Assembly (NCBI GenBank): GCA_016713115.1
Contig: JADJPU010000001.1
Location: forward strand, 1,302,001 to 1,366,000
DNA from: Cellvibrionales bacterium
GTDB taxonomy: Bacteria > Pseudomonadota > Gammaproteobacteria > Pseudomonadales > UBA7239
DNA: 64,000 nt
Direction of reading: 5' to 3'
This document shows positions 41,173-49,977 of the stretch, piece after piece. Below the pieces are notes generated by a model, which searched no databases, was not told the origin of the DNA, and was given only the letters and a program-made list of their open reading frames with translations. Each line of letters starts with the position of its first letter. Position 1 is the stretch's first letter. A program made the translations under genes and the position numbers.

Positions 41173-41245
41173 GACTGCTCCTTATGGTTTTTTTATTTTT
41201 TATTGGGCTGCAAGCTAATTCGTGATGGAAGTAGCCATCCCTTTC

Positions 41246-41275
41246 TTTATAGCAATAAGCCAACAAAAAAAGCAA
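41246..41275 (-). promoter_or_regulatory. Sigma-70-like promoter of the LpoB cluster
   Basis: Read on the minus strand, TTGCTT (41275-41270) and TATAAA (41251-41246) are 18 bp apart. They lie about 75 bp before the first gene of the cluster, in the 248-bp gap divergent from waaF. The rest of that gap holds nothing I can identify. Confidence 0.45.
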
Positions 41276-41420
41276 GTGATTATTTATCGTAAGTAGGCGC
41301 TGGGTTGCCACACCGCAAGAAGGGCTCCATTCCAATTGGCGAGGAGTTTTCCAGTACACTAAGCCATCACGGCTGCATATGCCTTGGCTGCGGGGTAGCA
41401 AGGTGGATCGAAGATAATTC

Positions 41421-42482
41421 ATGCTCAACGATACAGAGAAAGATGTCAGTGCTATCCTTGTTGTCGGCCCTGCTTGGGTCGGCGATATGGTGATGGCACA
41501 AGTGTTGTTTCGTTTGCTGAAACAGCAGAATCCGCAGTGTGATATTGATGTCTTGGCGCCCGCATGGAGCGCGCCGCTGTTGGCGCGCATGCCGGAAGTG
41601 CGTGCGAGTTTTGATTTGCCGCTGAAACACGGTGAATTTAGTTTTTCTGTACGCAGAAATCTTGGGCATGCGTTGCGTGGAAAATATCAGCAGGCGATTT
41701 TATTGCCCAACTCGTGGAAATCTGCACTGGTGCCATTTTTTGCCAATATTCCACGGCGCACAGGTTGGCGCGGTGAAATGCGCTACGGTGTGTTAAACGA
41801 TGTGCGCGTGTTGGATAAACAAAAATATCCGCTGATGATAGAACGGTTTGCTGCATTGGCTTTTGCAGAAAATGAAAAATTACCCACGAGCTTGCCGTAT
41901 CCACAATTGCTGATTGATGACAGTGAGCAACAACAGGCGTTGCAAAAATACGCGCTGGATTTACAGAAGCCTGTGTTGGCGCTGTGTCCGGGGGCGGAGT
42001 TTGGTCCGGCCAAGCGTTGGCCCGAACAACATTATGCGTCTGTCGCCAGTGAGCGTATTGCAGCGGGTGATCAGGTGTGGGTTTTTGGATCACAGAATGA
42101 TGCCGAAGTGGCGGAAGCTATTCGATCCGCGCTGCCAAGTCATCAACGAGAATTTTGTTTGAATCTGGCTGGAAAAACCGCATTGGCGGAAGCAATTGAT
42201 TTGTTGTCATGTGCGAATGCCGTGGTGAGTAATGATTCCGGTTTAATGCATATTGCTGCGGCGTTGCAAAGACCGTTGGTAGCAGTGTACGGTTCTTCGT
42301 CGCCGCAATTTACGCCGCCACTATCCAGTGATGTGGAAATTGTGCGTTCAGGTATTGAATGCAGCCCGTGTTTTCAGCGCGAATGCCCATTGGGGCATTT
42401 AAAATGTTTGCGTGATTTGTCGCCGCAACGCGTGTTGGATGCGTTGGATAAATTGCCAAAACCTGTGGTGATTGCAGCATGA
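41421..42482 (+). CDS. waaF: ADP-heptose:LPS heptosyltransferase II
   Basis: A 353-residue GT9 glycosyltransferase adding the second heptose to the LPS inner core. It has VVGPAWVGDMVMAQVLFRLL at the N-terminus in the donor-domain entry, LLPNSWKSAL, RTGWRGEMRYGVLND, CPGAEFGPAKRWP and VVSNDSGLMHIAAAL. It opens the waaF-waaC-waaG-waaP operon and overlaps waaC in ATGA. Confidence 0.94.
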   Translation: MLNDTEKDVSAILVVGPAWVGDMVMAQVLFRLLKQQNPQCDIDVLAPAWSAPLLARMPEVRASFDLPLKHGEFSFSVRRNLGHALRGKYQQAILLPNSWKSALVPFFANIPRRTGWRGEMRYGVLNDVRVLDKQKYPLMIERFAALAFAENEKLPTSLPYPQLLIDDSEQQQALQKYALDLQKPVLALCPGAEFGPAKRWPEQHYASVASERIAAGDQVWVFGSQNDAEVAEAIRSALPSHQREFCLNLAGKTALAEAIDLLSCANAVVSNDSGLMHIAAALQRPLVAVYGSSSPQFTPPLSSDVEIVRSGIECSPCFQRECPLGHLKCLRDLSPQRVLDALDKLPKPVVIAA

Positions 42483-43492
42483 AGCGCGTGTTGATTGTCA
42501 AAACATCTTCCATGGGCGATGTTATACACACGCTGCCTGCAGTGAGTGATGCTTGCGCTGCAATACCTGATATTCAGTTTGACTGGGTGGTGGAAGAAGC
42601 GTTTGCTGAAATTCCCGCGTGGCATCCCAATGTGGAAACGGTGATTCCTGTCGCTATTCGCCGTTGGCGCAAAAATCTTTTTCGTTTTATCGGCAGTGAT
42701 GAGTGGACGGTATTTCGTCATGCTATCGCCGCCAAAAAATACGATGCGGTGATTGATGCGCAGGGTCTAATTAAAAGTGCCTTGCTGACAAAATTAGTGA
42801 AGGGAACGGTGTACGGGTATGACAGAAATACCGTGCGCGAGCCACTGGCGAGTTTGGCGTATCAAAAAACTTTTTCGGTAGCAAAAGATCAGCATGCAGT
42901 GGAAAGAACACGCGCGCTGTTTGCGCAAGCGCTTGCTTATGAAAAGCCGAACACGCTGCCAAATTACGGCATTGATCGCCGTCGTTTTGGTGTGCAAGAC
43001 GAGTCGCCGTATGTGTTGTTTTTGCACGGCACTACGCGCGACGACAAACATTGGCCGGATGAATATTGGCAGGCGCTGTGTCGTTTGGTGTGTGATTCAG
43101 GTATGCGTGTGAAATTGCCGTGGGGGTCGGATGCGGAACATCGTCGTGCGCGCAGCATTGCGGAAATGCATCCGCGCGCGGAAGTGTTGTCGCGCACCAA
43201 TATTGCCGGCATGGCAGCGACGATTGCGCGCGCGCGTGCCGTCGTTGCTGTGGACACAGGTTTGGGGCATTTGGCGGCGGCATTGGCGGTGCCCACCTTG
43301 TCTTTGTACGGTTCAACTTCACCCGCTTTGGTGGGTGCATACGGCCCCAATCAATTTCATTTGTGCGCACAAGAATGCACGCGCAGTCACACGAAATATG
43401 TGCAGCCAGCAGTGTTTGCGCCGCTGACACCAGCCATTGTTTTTGGGCGTTTGACGGAGTTATTAAATCAGCAAGAGCAGGATGCGCGATGA
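42479..43492 (+). CDS. waaC: LPS heptosyltransferase I
   Basis: A 337-residue GT9 enzyme transferring the first heptose to Kdo2-lipid A. Features are VLIVKTSSMGDVIHTLPAV, VVEEAFAEIPAWHP, IDAQGLIKSAL, FLHGTTRDDKHWP and VAVDTGLGHLAAALAVPTLSLYG in outline. The C-terminus is longer than in E. coli by about 15 residues. It is coupled to waaF and waaG by ATGA overlaps. Confidence 0.94.
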   Translation: MKRVLIVKTSSMGDVIHTLPAVSDACAAIPDIQFDWVVEEAFAEIPAWHPNVETVIPVAIRRWRKNLFRFIGSDEWTVFRHAIAAKKYDAVIDAQGLIKSALLTKLVKGTVYGYDRNTVREPLASLAYQKTFSVAKDQHAVERTRALFAQALAYEKPNTLPNYGIDRRRFGVQDESPYVLFLHGTTRDDKHWPDEYWQALCRLVCDSGMRVKLPWGSDAEHRRARSIAEMHPRAEVLSRTNIAGMAATIARARAVVAVDTGLGHLAAALAVPTLSLYGSTSPALVGAYGPNQFHLCAQECTRSHTKYVQPAVFAPLTPAIVFGRLTELLNQQEQDAR

Positions 43493-44592
43493 GTATTCAC
43501 GCGCAACAGCGCAGCTTACACATTGCGTTTGCGCTGTATCGCTACTTTCCTTTTGGCGGTTTGCAGCGCGATATGTTGCGTATCGCCCATGCCTGCGTAG
43601 AGCGCGGCGTCAGCGTAAAAATTTTCTGCGCCGAGTGGGAGGGTGAACTGCCTGCAGGAATTGCAGTCGAGCGCTTGCCGGTATCTGGTTTTACGAATCA
43701 TGCGCGCAACCGCTCCTTTGCAGAGGCTGTCAAAAAATATTTGCAACGCGAAGCGGTGGATTTAGTGGTGGGGTTTAACAAAATGCCCGGCTTAGATGTG
43801 TACTACGCAGCGGATACCTGTTTTAAAGCAAAACTGATGCAGGAGCGTTTGCCGCAGTTGCGGTTTTTGCCGCGCTATCGCCAGTATTTGCGCGATGAAA
43901 AAGCGGTTTTTGGCAAAGACAGCCACACGAAAATTTTGGCGATTGCGCAGCGCAGCGTCGATGAATATGAAAAATACTATGCCGGCGCTGCACAGCGTTG
44001 CACGGTATTGCCCCCAGGTATCAATCCAGATCGCCGTGCCGGTGTGCATGCACTGCAACAACGAGAAGATTTTCGCCGAGAGTGGCGGTTATCAGAAAAT
44101 GATCGTTTGCTGTTGTCGATAGGCTCCGGCTTTCGCACAAAGGGTGTGGATCGCACGATCCGCGCGCTGGCTGCATTGTCTCCCGCCATATTGCAGCGCA
44201 CGCGCTTGATGGTGATAGGGCAGGATCGCCCCGACAAGTTTTTACGCTTGGCGGCGCAACTCGGTGTAGAAAAAAACATTCAGTTTTTAGCGGGGCGCGA
44301 TGATATTCCGCAGTTTTTGTTGGGCGCTGATGTGCTGCTGCACCCTGCGTATCGCGAAAATACCGGTACGGTGTTGCTGGAGGCGGCGGTAGCGGGTTTG
44401 CCGGTGTTGACCACGGCGGTGTGTGGTTACAGCCACTACCTGCGCGATTACGCTTGCGGCGTGGTGGTTGACGAGCCTTTTTCACAAGGTGCATTGAATA
44501 GCGCGCTAGAAAATATGTTACAGGATGATGCGCAGCGCGCGCAGTGGCGTGAGAATGCTCTGCGTATGGCAGAGACAGCGGATATTTATTGA
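43489..44592 (+). CDS. waaG: LPS core glucosyltransferase I, truncated by an in-frame TGA
   Basis: A GT4 glycosyltransferase adding the first outer-core hexose. It shows FALYRYFPFGGLQRDMLRIA, VGFNKMPGLDVYYAADTC, SIGSGFRTKGVDRTI and the EX7E-type HPAYRENTGTVLLEAAVAGLPV region in outline. The frame stops at a TGA (44590-44592) right after ETADIY. Reading on in frame gives LFDRAADFIVAAAGKKNA, then a TGA at 44647-44649 that overlaps the waaP GTG start. The extension matches the normal WaaG end (DLYSL-EKAADII), so the first TGA probably replaced a Ser codon. Activity of the 19-residue-shorter protein is uncertain. The ORF extends upstream to 43120 only within waaC. Confidence 0.9.
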   Translation: MSIHAQQRSLHIAFALYRYFPFGGLQRDMLRIAHACVERGVSVKIFCAEWEGELPAGIAVERLPVSGFTNHARNRSFAEAVKKYLQREAVDLVVGFNKMPGLDVYYAADTCFKAKLMQERLPQLRFLPRYRQYLRDEKAVFGKDSHTKILAIAQRSVDEYEKYYAGAAQRCTVLPPGINPDRRAGVHALQQREDFRREWRLSENDRLLLSIGSGFRTKGVDRTIRALAALSPAILQRTRLMVIGQDRPDKFLRLAAQLGVEKNIQFLAGRDDIPQFLLGADVLLHPAYRENTGTVLLEAAVAGLPVLTTAVCGYSHYLRDYACGVVVDEPFSQGALNSALENMLQDDAQRAQWRENALRMAETADIY

Positions 44593-44645
44593 CTCTTTGA
44601 TCGCGCGGCAGATTTTATTGTTGCCGCAGCAGGGAAGAAAAACGC

Positions 44646-45476
44646 GTGAAATTGTTTCTCAATCCAGAGTGGAAAAAATATTGGCAGGGCAAAGATCCGT
44701 TTGCGGAAGCGCGTGCCTTGCAGGGCGAGGTGTATCGTAGTAAAGAGGGCAGACGCACGCTGCGCTTTGAAAGAGATTGCCGCGGTTATTTTCTCAAGCT
44801 GCATGAAGGTATAGGTTGGCAAGAAATTATCAAAAATCTATTGCAGGGGCGTTTGCCGGTGTTGGGTGCTGCCAATGAGTTCAACGCCTGCAATGCCTTG
44901 AAGAAGTTGGGTGTTGCTACCATGACGCCGGTCGCTTTTGGCGAGCGTGGAAACAATCCTGCGCGGCAATTATCTTTTTTAATCACGGAAGAATTGGCGA
45001 ATACAATCAGTCTTGAAGATTACTGTAAGCCTTGGGCGCAGCAGCCGCCATCCTTGCGTGAAAAACGCGCCGTGATACGCAGGTTGGCGCAGATCAGCAA
45101 AACCATGCATGAAAATGGCATCAATCACCGCGATTATTATCTGTGTCATTTTTTGCGTACGAATGACGGCAAGTTATTTCAGCAACAGGATGCTCTGTAT
45201 TTGATCGATTTGCACCGCGCACAAATCAGAACAGCCACGCCGCCGCGTTGGCTGGTGAAAGATTTGGCAGGGTTGTTTTATTCCGCGTTTGATTTGCCGT
45301 TGACGCGTCGCGATCTGCTGTGCTTTTTGTCGCTATATCAACGCAATTGGCTGCGTAGCGATGTGAAAACGCTGCGCCATATCGTTGACAGAGCAGTCGC
45401 ACTGTACCAAAAAGATTTTGGACGCACGCCGCCAGCACATATTCAGAATATTGTTTCCCATCTGGCGGCGCATTGA
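44646..45476 (+). CDS. waaP: LPS core heptose(I) kinase
   Basis: A 276-residue eukaryotic-kinase-like enzyme that phosphorylates heptose I of the inner core. Visible elements are a glycine/Lys region with GYFLKLHEG, NEFNACNALKKLGVATMTPVA in outline, and the catalytic-loop equivalent INHRDYYLCHFL, followed by LYLIDLHRAQIR. The start is GTG, and it overlaps the read-through stop of waaG (GTGA), the same coupling pattern as the rest of the operon. Confidence 0.92.
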   Translation: MKLFLNPEWKKYWQGKDPFAEARALQGEVYRSKEGRRTLRFERDCRGYFLKLHEGIGWQEIIKNLLQGRLPVLGAANEFNACNALKKLGVATMTPVAFGERGNNPARQLSFLITEELANTISLEDYCKPWAQQPPSLREKRAVIRRLAQISKTMHENGINHRDYYLCHFLRTNDGKLFQQQDALYLIDLHRAQIRTATPPRWLVKDLAGLFYSAFDLPLTRRDLLCFLSLYQRNWLRSDVKTLRHIVDRAVALYQKDFGRTPPAHIQNIVSHLAAH

Positions 45477-46171
45477 TGCGACTGGATAAATTTCTCACGC
45501 ACACGGCAGAGATGACGCGCCAGCAAGCGCAGCGCGCGGTGCGCGGCGGCATGGTGTGTGTAAATGATGTTGTTACGAAACAAGCGGCGCAACTGCTGTG
45601 CGATACGGATGTGGTCACATTAAATGGAAGTGTTTTGCAGGCCGTGCAGCCGCGCTATTTTATGCTGCACAAACCTATGGGTTATGTGTGCGCAAACAGT
45701 GACGGCCATCATCCAGTCGTTTTGGATTTACTGCGCGAGCCACGCCGCGACAGTTTGCAGGTGGTTGGGCGTTTGGATATCGACACTACCGGCTTGGTAT
45801 TGCTGACCGATGATGGGCAGTGGAATCATCGCGTCACCGCGCCGACTAGCCACTGTAAAAAAAGTTATTGCGTGCAATTGGCAGAGCCATTGCCAGTGGG
45901 TGCTGAAAAACAGCTGTGCGATGGCGTGCAGTTGGATGGCGAGAAAAAATTGACCAAGCCTGCGCAATTATTTTTGTTAGATAACGAGCGCTTACAAGTG
46001 CGTTTGGTGATTAACGAAGGTAAATACCATCAAGTGAAGCGCATGTTTGCTGCCGTTGGTAATCGTGTTGTCGGCTTGTATCGAGAAAGTATTGGCAATG
46101 TGGTATTAGATGCGGCACTGGCTGTGGGCGAATACCGCGCGTTAACGCCAGAAGAAGTGGCAGGTATTTAA
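45476..46171 (+). CDS. rsuA: 16S rRNA pseudouridine(516) synthase
   Basis: A 231-residue enzyme with an N-terminal S4 RNA-binding domain (RLDKFLTHTAEMTRQQAQRA in outline) and a pseudouridine synthase domain. The latter has MLHKPMGYVC, the catalytic Asp in GRLDIDTTGLVLLTDDG, and EGKYHQVKRMFAAVGN. It fits RsuA, which modifies helix 18 of 16S rRNA; other RsuA/RluE-type members are possible. The ATG overlaps the waaP stop (TGATG). Confidence 0.88.
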   Translation: MRLDKFLTHTAEMTRQQAQRAVRGGMVCVNDVVTKQAAQLLCDTDVVTLNGSVLQAVQPRYFMLHKPMGYVCANSDGHHPVVLDLLREPRRDSLQVVGRLDIDTTGLVLLTDDGQWNHRVTAPTSHCKKSYCVQLAEPLPVGAEKQLCDGVQLDGEKKLTKPAQLFLLDNERLQVRLVINEGKYHQVKRMFAAVGNRVVGLYRESIGNVVLDAALAVGEYRALTPEEVAGI

Positions 46172-46173
46172 TC

Positions 46174-47214
46174 GTGGCAAGCGATATGGCTTTGGATGTT
46201 TTGTTGCCGCATTTGCATCGCAGTGTGGGTAAAACATTGTGGATAGCAGATGAGGCGGCGCTGGATGCGGTTACAGCCGTTCAGCCTGTGTCGCAGTTGA
46301 CTATTATCAGCAATCGCTATGATGTGGTTATGGCTGCGCAATCTGTCGGCCATCAAGCTGTTTTTTCTGATTTCGATTTTCTGTCTTTTGAGCAGAACAG
46401 TTATGCGCGCATTGTTTATCGTTTGTCGAAAGAAAAAGCGGTTGTGCATCATGTGATTAATTGTGCAGTCGAGTTACTGGCGCAACAAGGAGAGTTGGTG
46501 TGCGCCGGTTTTAAAACAGATGGCGCAAAAACTTATCTCGATAAATGCAAGAAAATATTTGGCAATGGCGGTGCGCAGAAATGCGGTGTGGCATATTTGG
46601 GTGTTTTTCAGAAAACATCGCAAGAGCTTGCTGCTGCGCTTGATGATAGAAATTATACGGAGCTACGGTTAATCAACGCAGAAGGGTTGAGCTTTTTGAG
46701 CAAACCCGGTGTGTTTGGTTGGGAGTGTGTAGACGACGGTAGCGCATTGTTGATTTCAGTGTTGGATGATTTTTTAGAACAAGAAAAATGCCAGCCACAG
46801 TCGTTGTTAGATTTGGGTTGTGGCTATGGCTATCTCACCCTGATGACACGACACCTGTCGCTGCAACACCGTGTGGCTACCGATAACTGTGCGGCAGCAT
46901 TGCTAGCTATGCGTGCCAATGCAGAGTATTACGCATTGGCAGTGGATGTGATGGCGAGTGATGCGGGCAATGCCGTGCAGGGTGTTTTCGATTGCGTAGT
47001 GTGTAATCCGCCATTCCATCGCGGCACGGCAGTGGCTGGTGATCTAACCGAGCATTTCTTGCGTCAGGCTGCGCGTCTATTGAGTGCGCAAGGGGTTGCA
47101 GTATTTGTGGTGAATGCGTTTATCCCTTTAGAGAAAAAAGCGGCAGCATATTTTTCAGTTGTAGAGTTGCTGGTGAATAGCGGCTCGTACAAAGTGCTGG
47201 TACTGCGGAAATAA
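46174..47214 (+). CDS. rsmC: RsmC-like rRNA (guanine-N2)-methyltransferase
   Basis: A 346-residue protein of two tandem methyltransferase-fold halves, as in RsmC/RlmG. The C-terminal half is active-looking: SAM motif LLDLGCGYGYLTLM, then the catalytic NPPFHRG and FVVNAFIPLEK. The N-terminal half lacks these and would aid RNA binding. RsmC modifies G1207 of 16S rRNA; RlmG is the alternative. The start is GTG at 46174; an ATG four codons in is also possible. It closely follows rsuA. Confidence 0.82.
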   Translation: MASDMALDVLLPHLHRSVGKTLWIADEAALDAVTAVQPVSQLTIISNRYDVVMAAQSVGHQAVFSDFDFLSFEQNSYARIVYRLSKEKAVVHHVINCAVELLAQQGELVCAGFKTDGAKTYLDKCKKIFGNGGAQKCGVAYLGVFQKTSQELAAALDDRNYTELRLINAEGLSFLSKPGVFGWECVDDGSALLISVLDDFLEQEKCQPQSLLDLGCGYGYLTLMTRHLSLQHRVATDNCAAALLAMRANAEYYALAVDVMASDAGNAVQGVFDCVVCNPPFHRGTAVAGDLTEHFLRQAARLLSAQGVAVFVVNAFIPLEKKAAAYFSVVELLVNSGSYKVLVLRK

Positions 47215-47215
47215 A

Positions 47216-47238
47216 AAAACCCGCCGTAGCGGGTTTTG
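47216..47238. terminator. Bidirectional terminator between rsmC and the LysM gene
   Basis: The stem AACCCGC (47218-47224) / GCGGGTT (47229-47235) has a CGTA loop. A run of A precedes it and T residues follow. It serves both convergent genes. Confidence 0.85.
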
Positions 47239-47254
47239 TGTGTGCGGTGGTGAA

Positions 47255-48337
47255 TTATGGATTTTTTACTTCAGCACCCAGAGTCAGCGGACGATCAGAT
47301 TCGAGTACCAACGCATAGCTGGTTTTCTCAAAGACATTGAACACCATCGCTAAGCCGGCGCGTTCGTTGATCAATTTAACTTTTTCGCCTGTCACTGGGT
47401 CTTTCATGGTTTCACCCTGTGCAAAAATAGCCAACACATTGCCTACTTCTAGGTTGTCGCGTTTACCTTTGTCAATTAACACAACATTCATCGCACCGTA
47501 TTCACTCACGCCGCCAGCCACATCAATGACTTTGCCTTGGATGTCATTTTTGGGTGAGCTGGGGTAGAAAATAGCATCAATGGCACGCTCTTCGCTGGGT
47601 AATAAACGATCCTTGCCCAGCACTTCGCGCGTGCTGCGTAGAATGCTCATTTTTGCAATATCACCTTCCGTGTGCGTGATTTTGGCGGTGCCAATATCAA
47701 CAGCTTCTACGCCTAATATCTCGCCAGTTGCTTCATCAGTGTAAATTTTGCCTTTGCGGTAGATGCCGTAGGTAGGAACTTTAGAATCAAATTCACCGCG
47801 CGCGTTGATGACATCACCTGCACCCGTGACGAGATGCCGCTCTGTTCCAGCCAAGACATACGGCGCTGCGTCTAAGACGCCACCGTCCACAATGCGGCTG
47901 CCACTGAGAAAGGGGTTGATGATGTCTAGCGGAATAGCGGGAATTGCCGATCCCAGCTCCTCTACACGGATATGCGGCGACAAGCGGTTGTCGCTGTTGG
48001 GTGACATTTTCACCGTGCCACCGCAAGGGTTAGCGCGTGTGACATCCAGCTGTGGTTTGCCATCCACCATGTTGAGGTTGACGGTATCGCCGGGGTAAAT
48101 CAGGTTTGGGTTGCAGATTTCAGGATTGACATGCCAAATTTTTGGCCATTCCCAAGGCTGCTGTAAGAACTTGCCGGAGATATCCCACAAGGTGTCGCCC
48201 TTCTGCACCACATAGCTATTGGGGTGGTTGGGAGCCAGTTTCACATCCTCTGCTGTAGCGGTGAAACTCAGCAGGAGCGCGCCGATTAGGCCGATAACAT
48301 TCCACTTCAGAGTGTTAGTTTTTAGCATTGTTGTCAT
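47255..48337 (-). CDS. LysM-domain cell-wall-binding protein
   Basis: A 360-residue exported protein. A signal peptide ends near TATAED, then a LysM domain with an insertion (VVQKGDTLWDISGKFLQQPW in part ... NPNLIYPGDTVNL) occupies about residues 42-90. The long C-terminal region is beta-rich. It is the homologue of the gene next to dprA and def in pseudomonads. Here it remains divergent from def but has been separated from dprA. The start may instead be the ATG at 48328. Confidence 0.88.
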   Translation of the reverse strand: MTTMLKTNTLKWNVIGLIGALLLSFTATAEDVKLAPNHPNSYVVQKGDTLWDISGKFLQQPWEWPKIWHVNPEICNPNLIYPGDTVNLNMVDGKPQLDVTRANPCGGTVKMSPNSDNRLSPHIRVEELGSAIPAIPLDIINPFLSGSRIVDGGVLDAAPYVLAGTERHLVTGAGDVINARGEFDSKVPTYGIYRKGKIYTDEATGEILGVEAVDIGTAKITHTEGDIAKMSILRSTREVLGKDRLLPSEERAIDAIFYPSSPKNDIQGKVIDVAGGVSEYGAMNVVLIDKGKRDNLEVGNVLAIFAQGETMKDPVTGEKVKLINERAGLAMVFNVFEKTSYALVLESDRPLTLGAEVKNP

Positions 48338-48526
48338 CCCATGATTAGAGGTGCCGCGTCCGGCGCCCGTGATGTAGCCTCGTGTATACTACGCCGTGAA
48401 TTGTGGCAACTCAATATCTCAAGCAGGATATTATCTTAACTATCATCATGTTAGAGCTGTAACCTGCTGTAATACTAGAAGTTCATCACAAAACCGCTGA
48501 TTATTCTCGTTAAGCCCCCAAATCTT

Positions 48527-49033
48527 ATGGCCCGATTGGAAATTCTTGAGTTCCCAGATCCCCGTCTCCGCCAGCGCGCCAAGCCAGTCGCGGTGGTGGA
48601 CGATGCTGTTCGCCGTTTGATTGGTGACATGCTGGAAACCATGTACCACGCGCCTGGTGTGGGTCTGGCCGCTACGCAGGTCAATGTACATCAGCGCGTG
48701 GTGGTAATTGATGTGTCGGAAGATCAATCGCAGCCGCTGGTGTTTATCAATCCAGAAATTACTGTTTTGGATGAAGCGCAGTGTGGCTACGATGAAGGTT
48801 GTTTGTCCGTGCCTGGTTTTTATGAAACGGTGGTGCGCCCTGAACACATTCGCGTCCAAGCTTTGGATCGCGAAGGTAAACCGTTTGAAATCACGCCGTC
48901 GGGTTTGCTGGCTGTGTGTATTCAACACGAAGTTGATCATTTGAATGGCAAATTGTTTGTCGATCACATTTCCAATTTAAAGCGCGATCGCATCCGCAAA
49001 AAATTAGAAAAAAAACACCGCGAGGGTGAATAA
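48527..49033 (+). CDS. def: Peptide deformylase
   Basis: A 168-residue iron/zinc hydrolase that removes the N-formyl group from new proteins. All three motifs are intact: GVGLAATQ, EGCLSVPG and QHEVDHLNGK. It is first of def-fmt-rsmB, and the downstream fmt start overlaps its end. Its divergent partner is the LysM gene, 189 bp away; I see no confident promoter in that gap. Confidence 0.97.
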   Translation: MARLEILEFPDPRLRQRAKPVAVVDDAVRRLIGDMLETMYHAPGVGLAATQVNVHQRVVVIDVSEDQSQPLVFINPEITVLDEAQCGYDEGCLSVPGFYETVVRPEHIRVQALDREGKPFEITPSGLLAVCIQHEVDHLNGKLFVDHISNLKRDRIRKKLEKKHREGE

Positions 49034-49977
49034 CTTGCGGATTGTATTTGCCGGTACGCCGGATTTTGCCGCCACCCATTTGGCGGCTGTTTTGCAAAGC
49101 GGCGCGCACGAGGTGGTGGCGGTGTACACGCAGCCAGATCGTCCATCCGGTCGCGGAAAAAAACTCGCAGCTAGCCCCCGTCAAACAATTGGCCGAACAG
49201 CACGGCATTGCTGTGTATCAGCCAGACAATTTTCGCGATGAACATGATCGCGCTGCGCTGGCTGCGTTAAAACCGGATGTGATGCTCGTGGTCGCTTACG
49301 GTTTGTTGTTGCCGCAAACGGTGCTCGACATTCCGCGTTTGGGTTGCATCAATGTGCACGCGTCTTTGTTGCCGCGCTGGCGTGGTGCCGCGCCAATACA
49401 GCGCGCCATTGAAGCGGGTGATAGCGAAACCGGCATTTGCATCATGCAAATGGAAGCCGGCTTAGACACGGGGCCGGTGTTGGCGCGCGCTGTGTGCCCG
49501 ATTGTTGCAGAAGATACCGGCGGCAGCCTGCATGATCGTTTGGCGGTATTGGGCGCAAAAACACTGGTGCGAGCATTGGACGATTTGGCGGCAGGTACAT
49601 TAACGCCAGAAACACAAAATAATGCACTGGCAACATATGCGAGCAAATTGAACAAGGAAGAAGCGCATTTAGATTTTTCACACGCAGCAATCGAATTGGA
49701 TTGCCAAATTCGTGCGTTTAATCCTTTTCCTGTGAGTTGGTGTGCACTGCCCAACGGTGAGCGTTTGCGTGTGTGGGCGGCGGGTGTTGAGCAGAGCGAT
49801 AAAAAAATACCTGCTGGCACGGTGTTCGCTTTAGATGCCAGTGGCTTGCGCGTGGCTTGCGGTGCGGGTGTATTGCTGCTGACGGAGTTGCAACTGCCCA
49901 ATCGCAATCGCATGACGGTGCGCGAACTCGTCAACGGCCACTTGCTGCACTTGCAAGTGGGTGATCAACTCGCGTGA
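49026..49977 (+). pseudogene. fmt: Methionyl-tRNA formyltransferase, frameshifted
   Basis: The N-terminal part (LRIVFAGTPDFAATHLAAVL in outline, then TQPDRPSGRGKKLAASP) is read from GTG 49026 or TTG 49035. After a run of five C (49175-49179) it shifts. The remainder, VKQLAEQHGIAVYQPDNF onward, is in another frame and runs to 49977. It includes LGCINVHASLLPRWRGAAP with the catalytic Asn/His, GLDTGPVL and LNKEEAHLDFS. Deleting one C joins them as AASPVKQLAE, matching the family. The corrected protein is about 316 residues. It formylates initiator Met-tRNA, so a true knockout would slow growth. Confidence 0.85.

Noticed and set aside
43120..43488. Upstream extension of the waaG reading frame
   Set aside because: It lies wholly within waaC in another frame and is Cys/Arg-rich and unlike any glycosyltransferase. 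The ATGA overlap at 43489 gives the natural start.
44590..44592. Selenocysteine insertion at the waaG TGA
   Set aside because: Relatives have Ser, not Cys or Sec, at this position and it is not a redox site. No obvious selenocysteine insertion hairpin follows.
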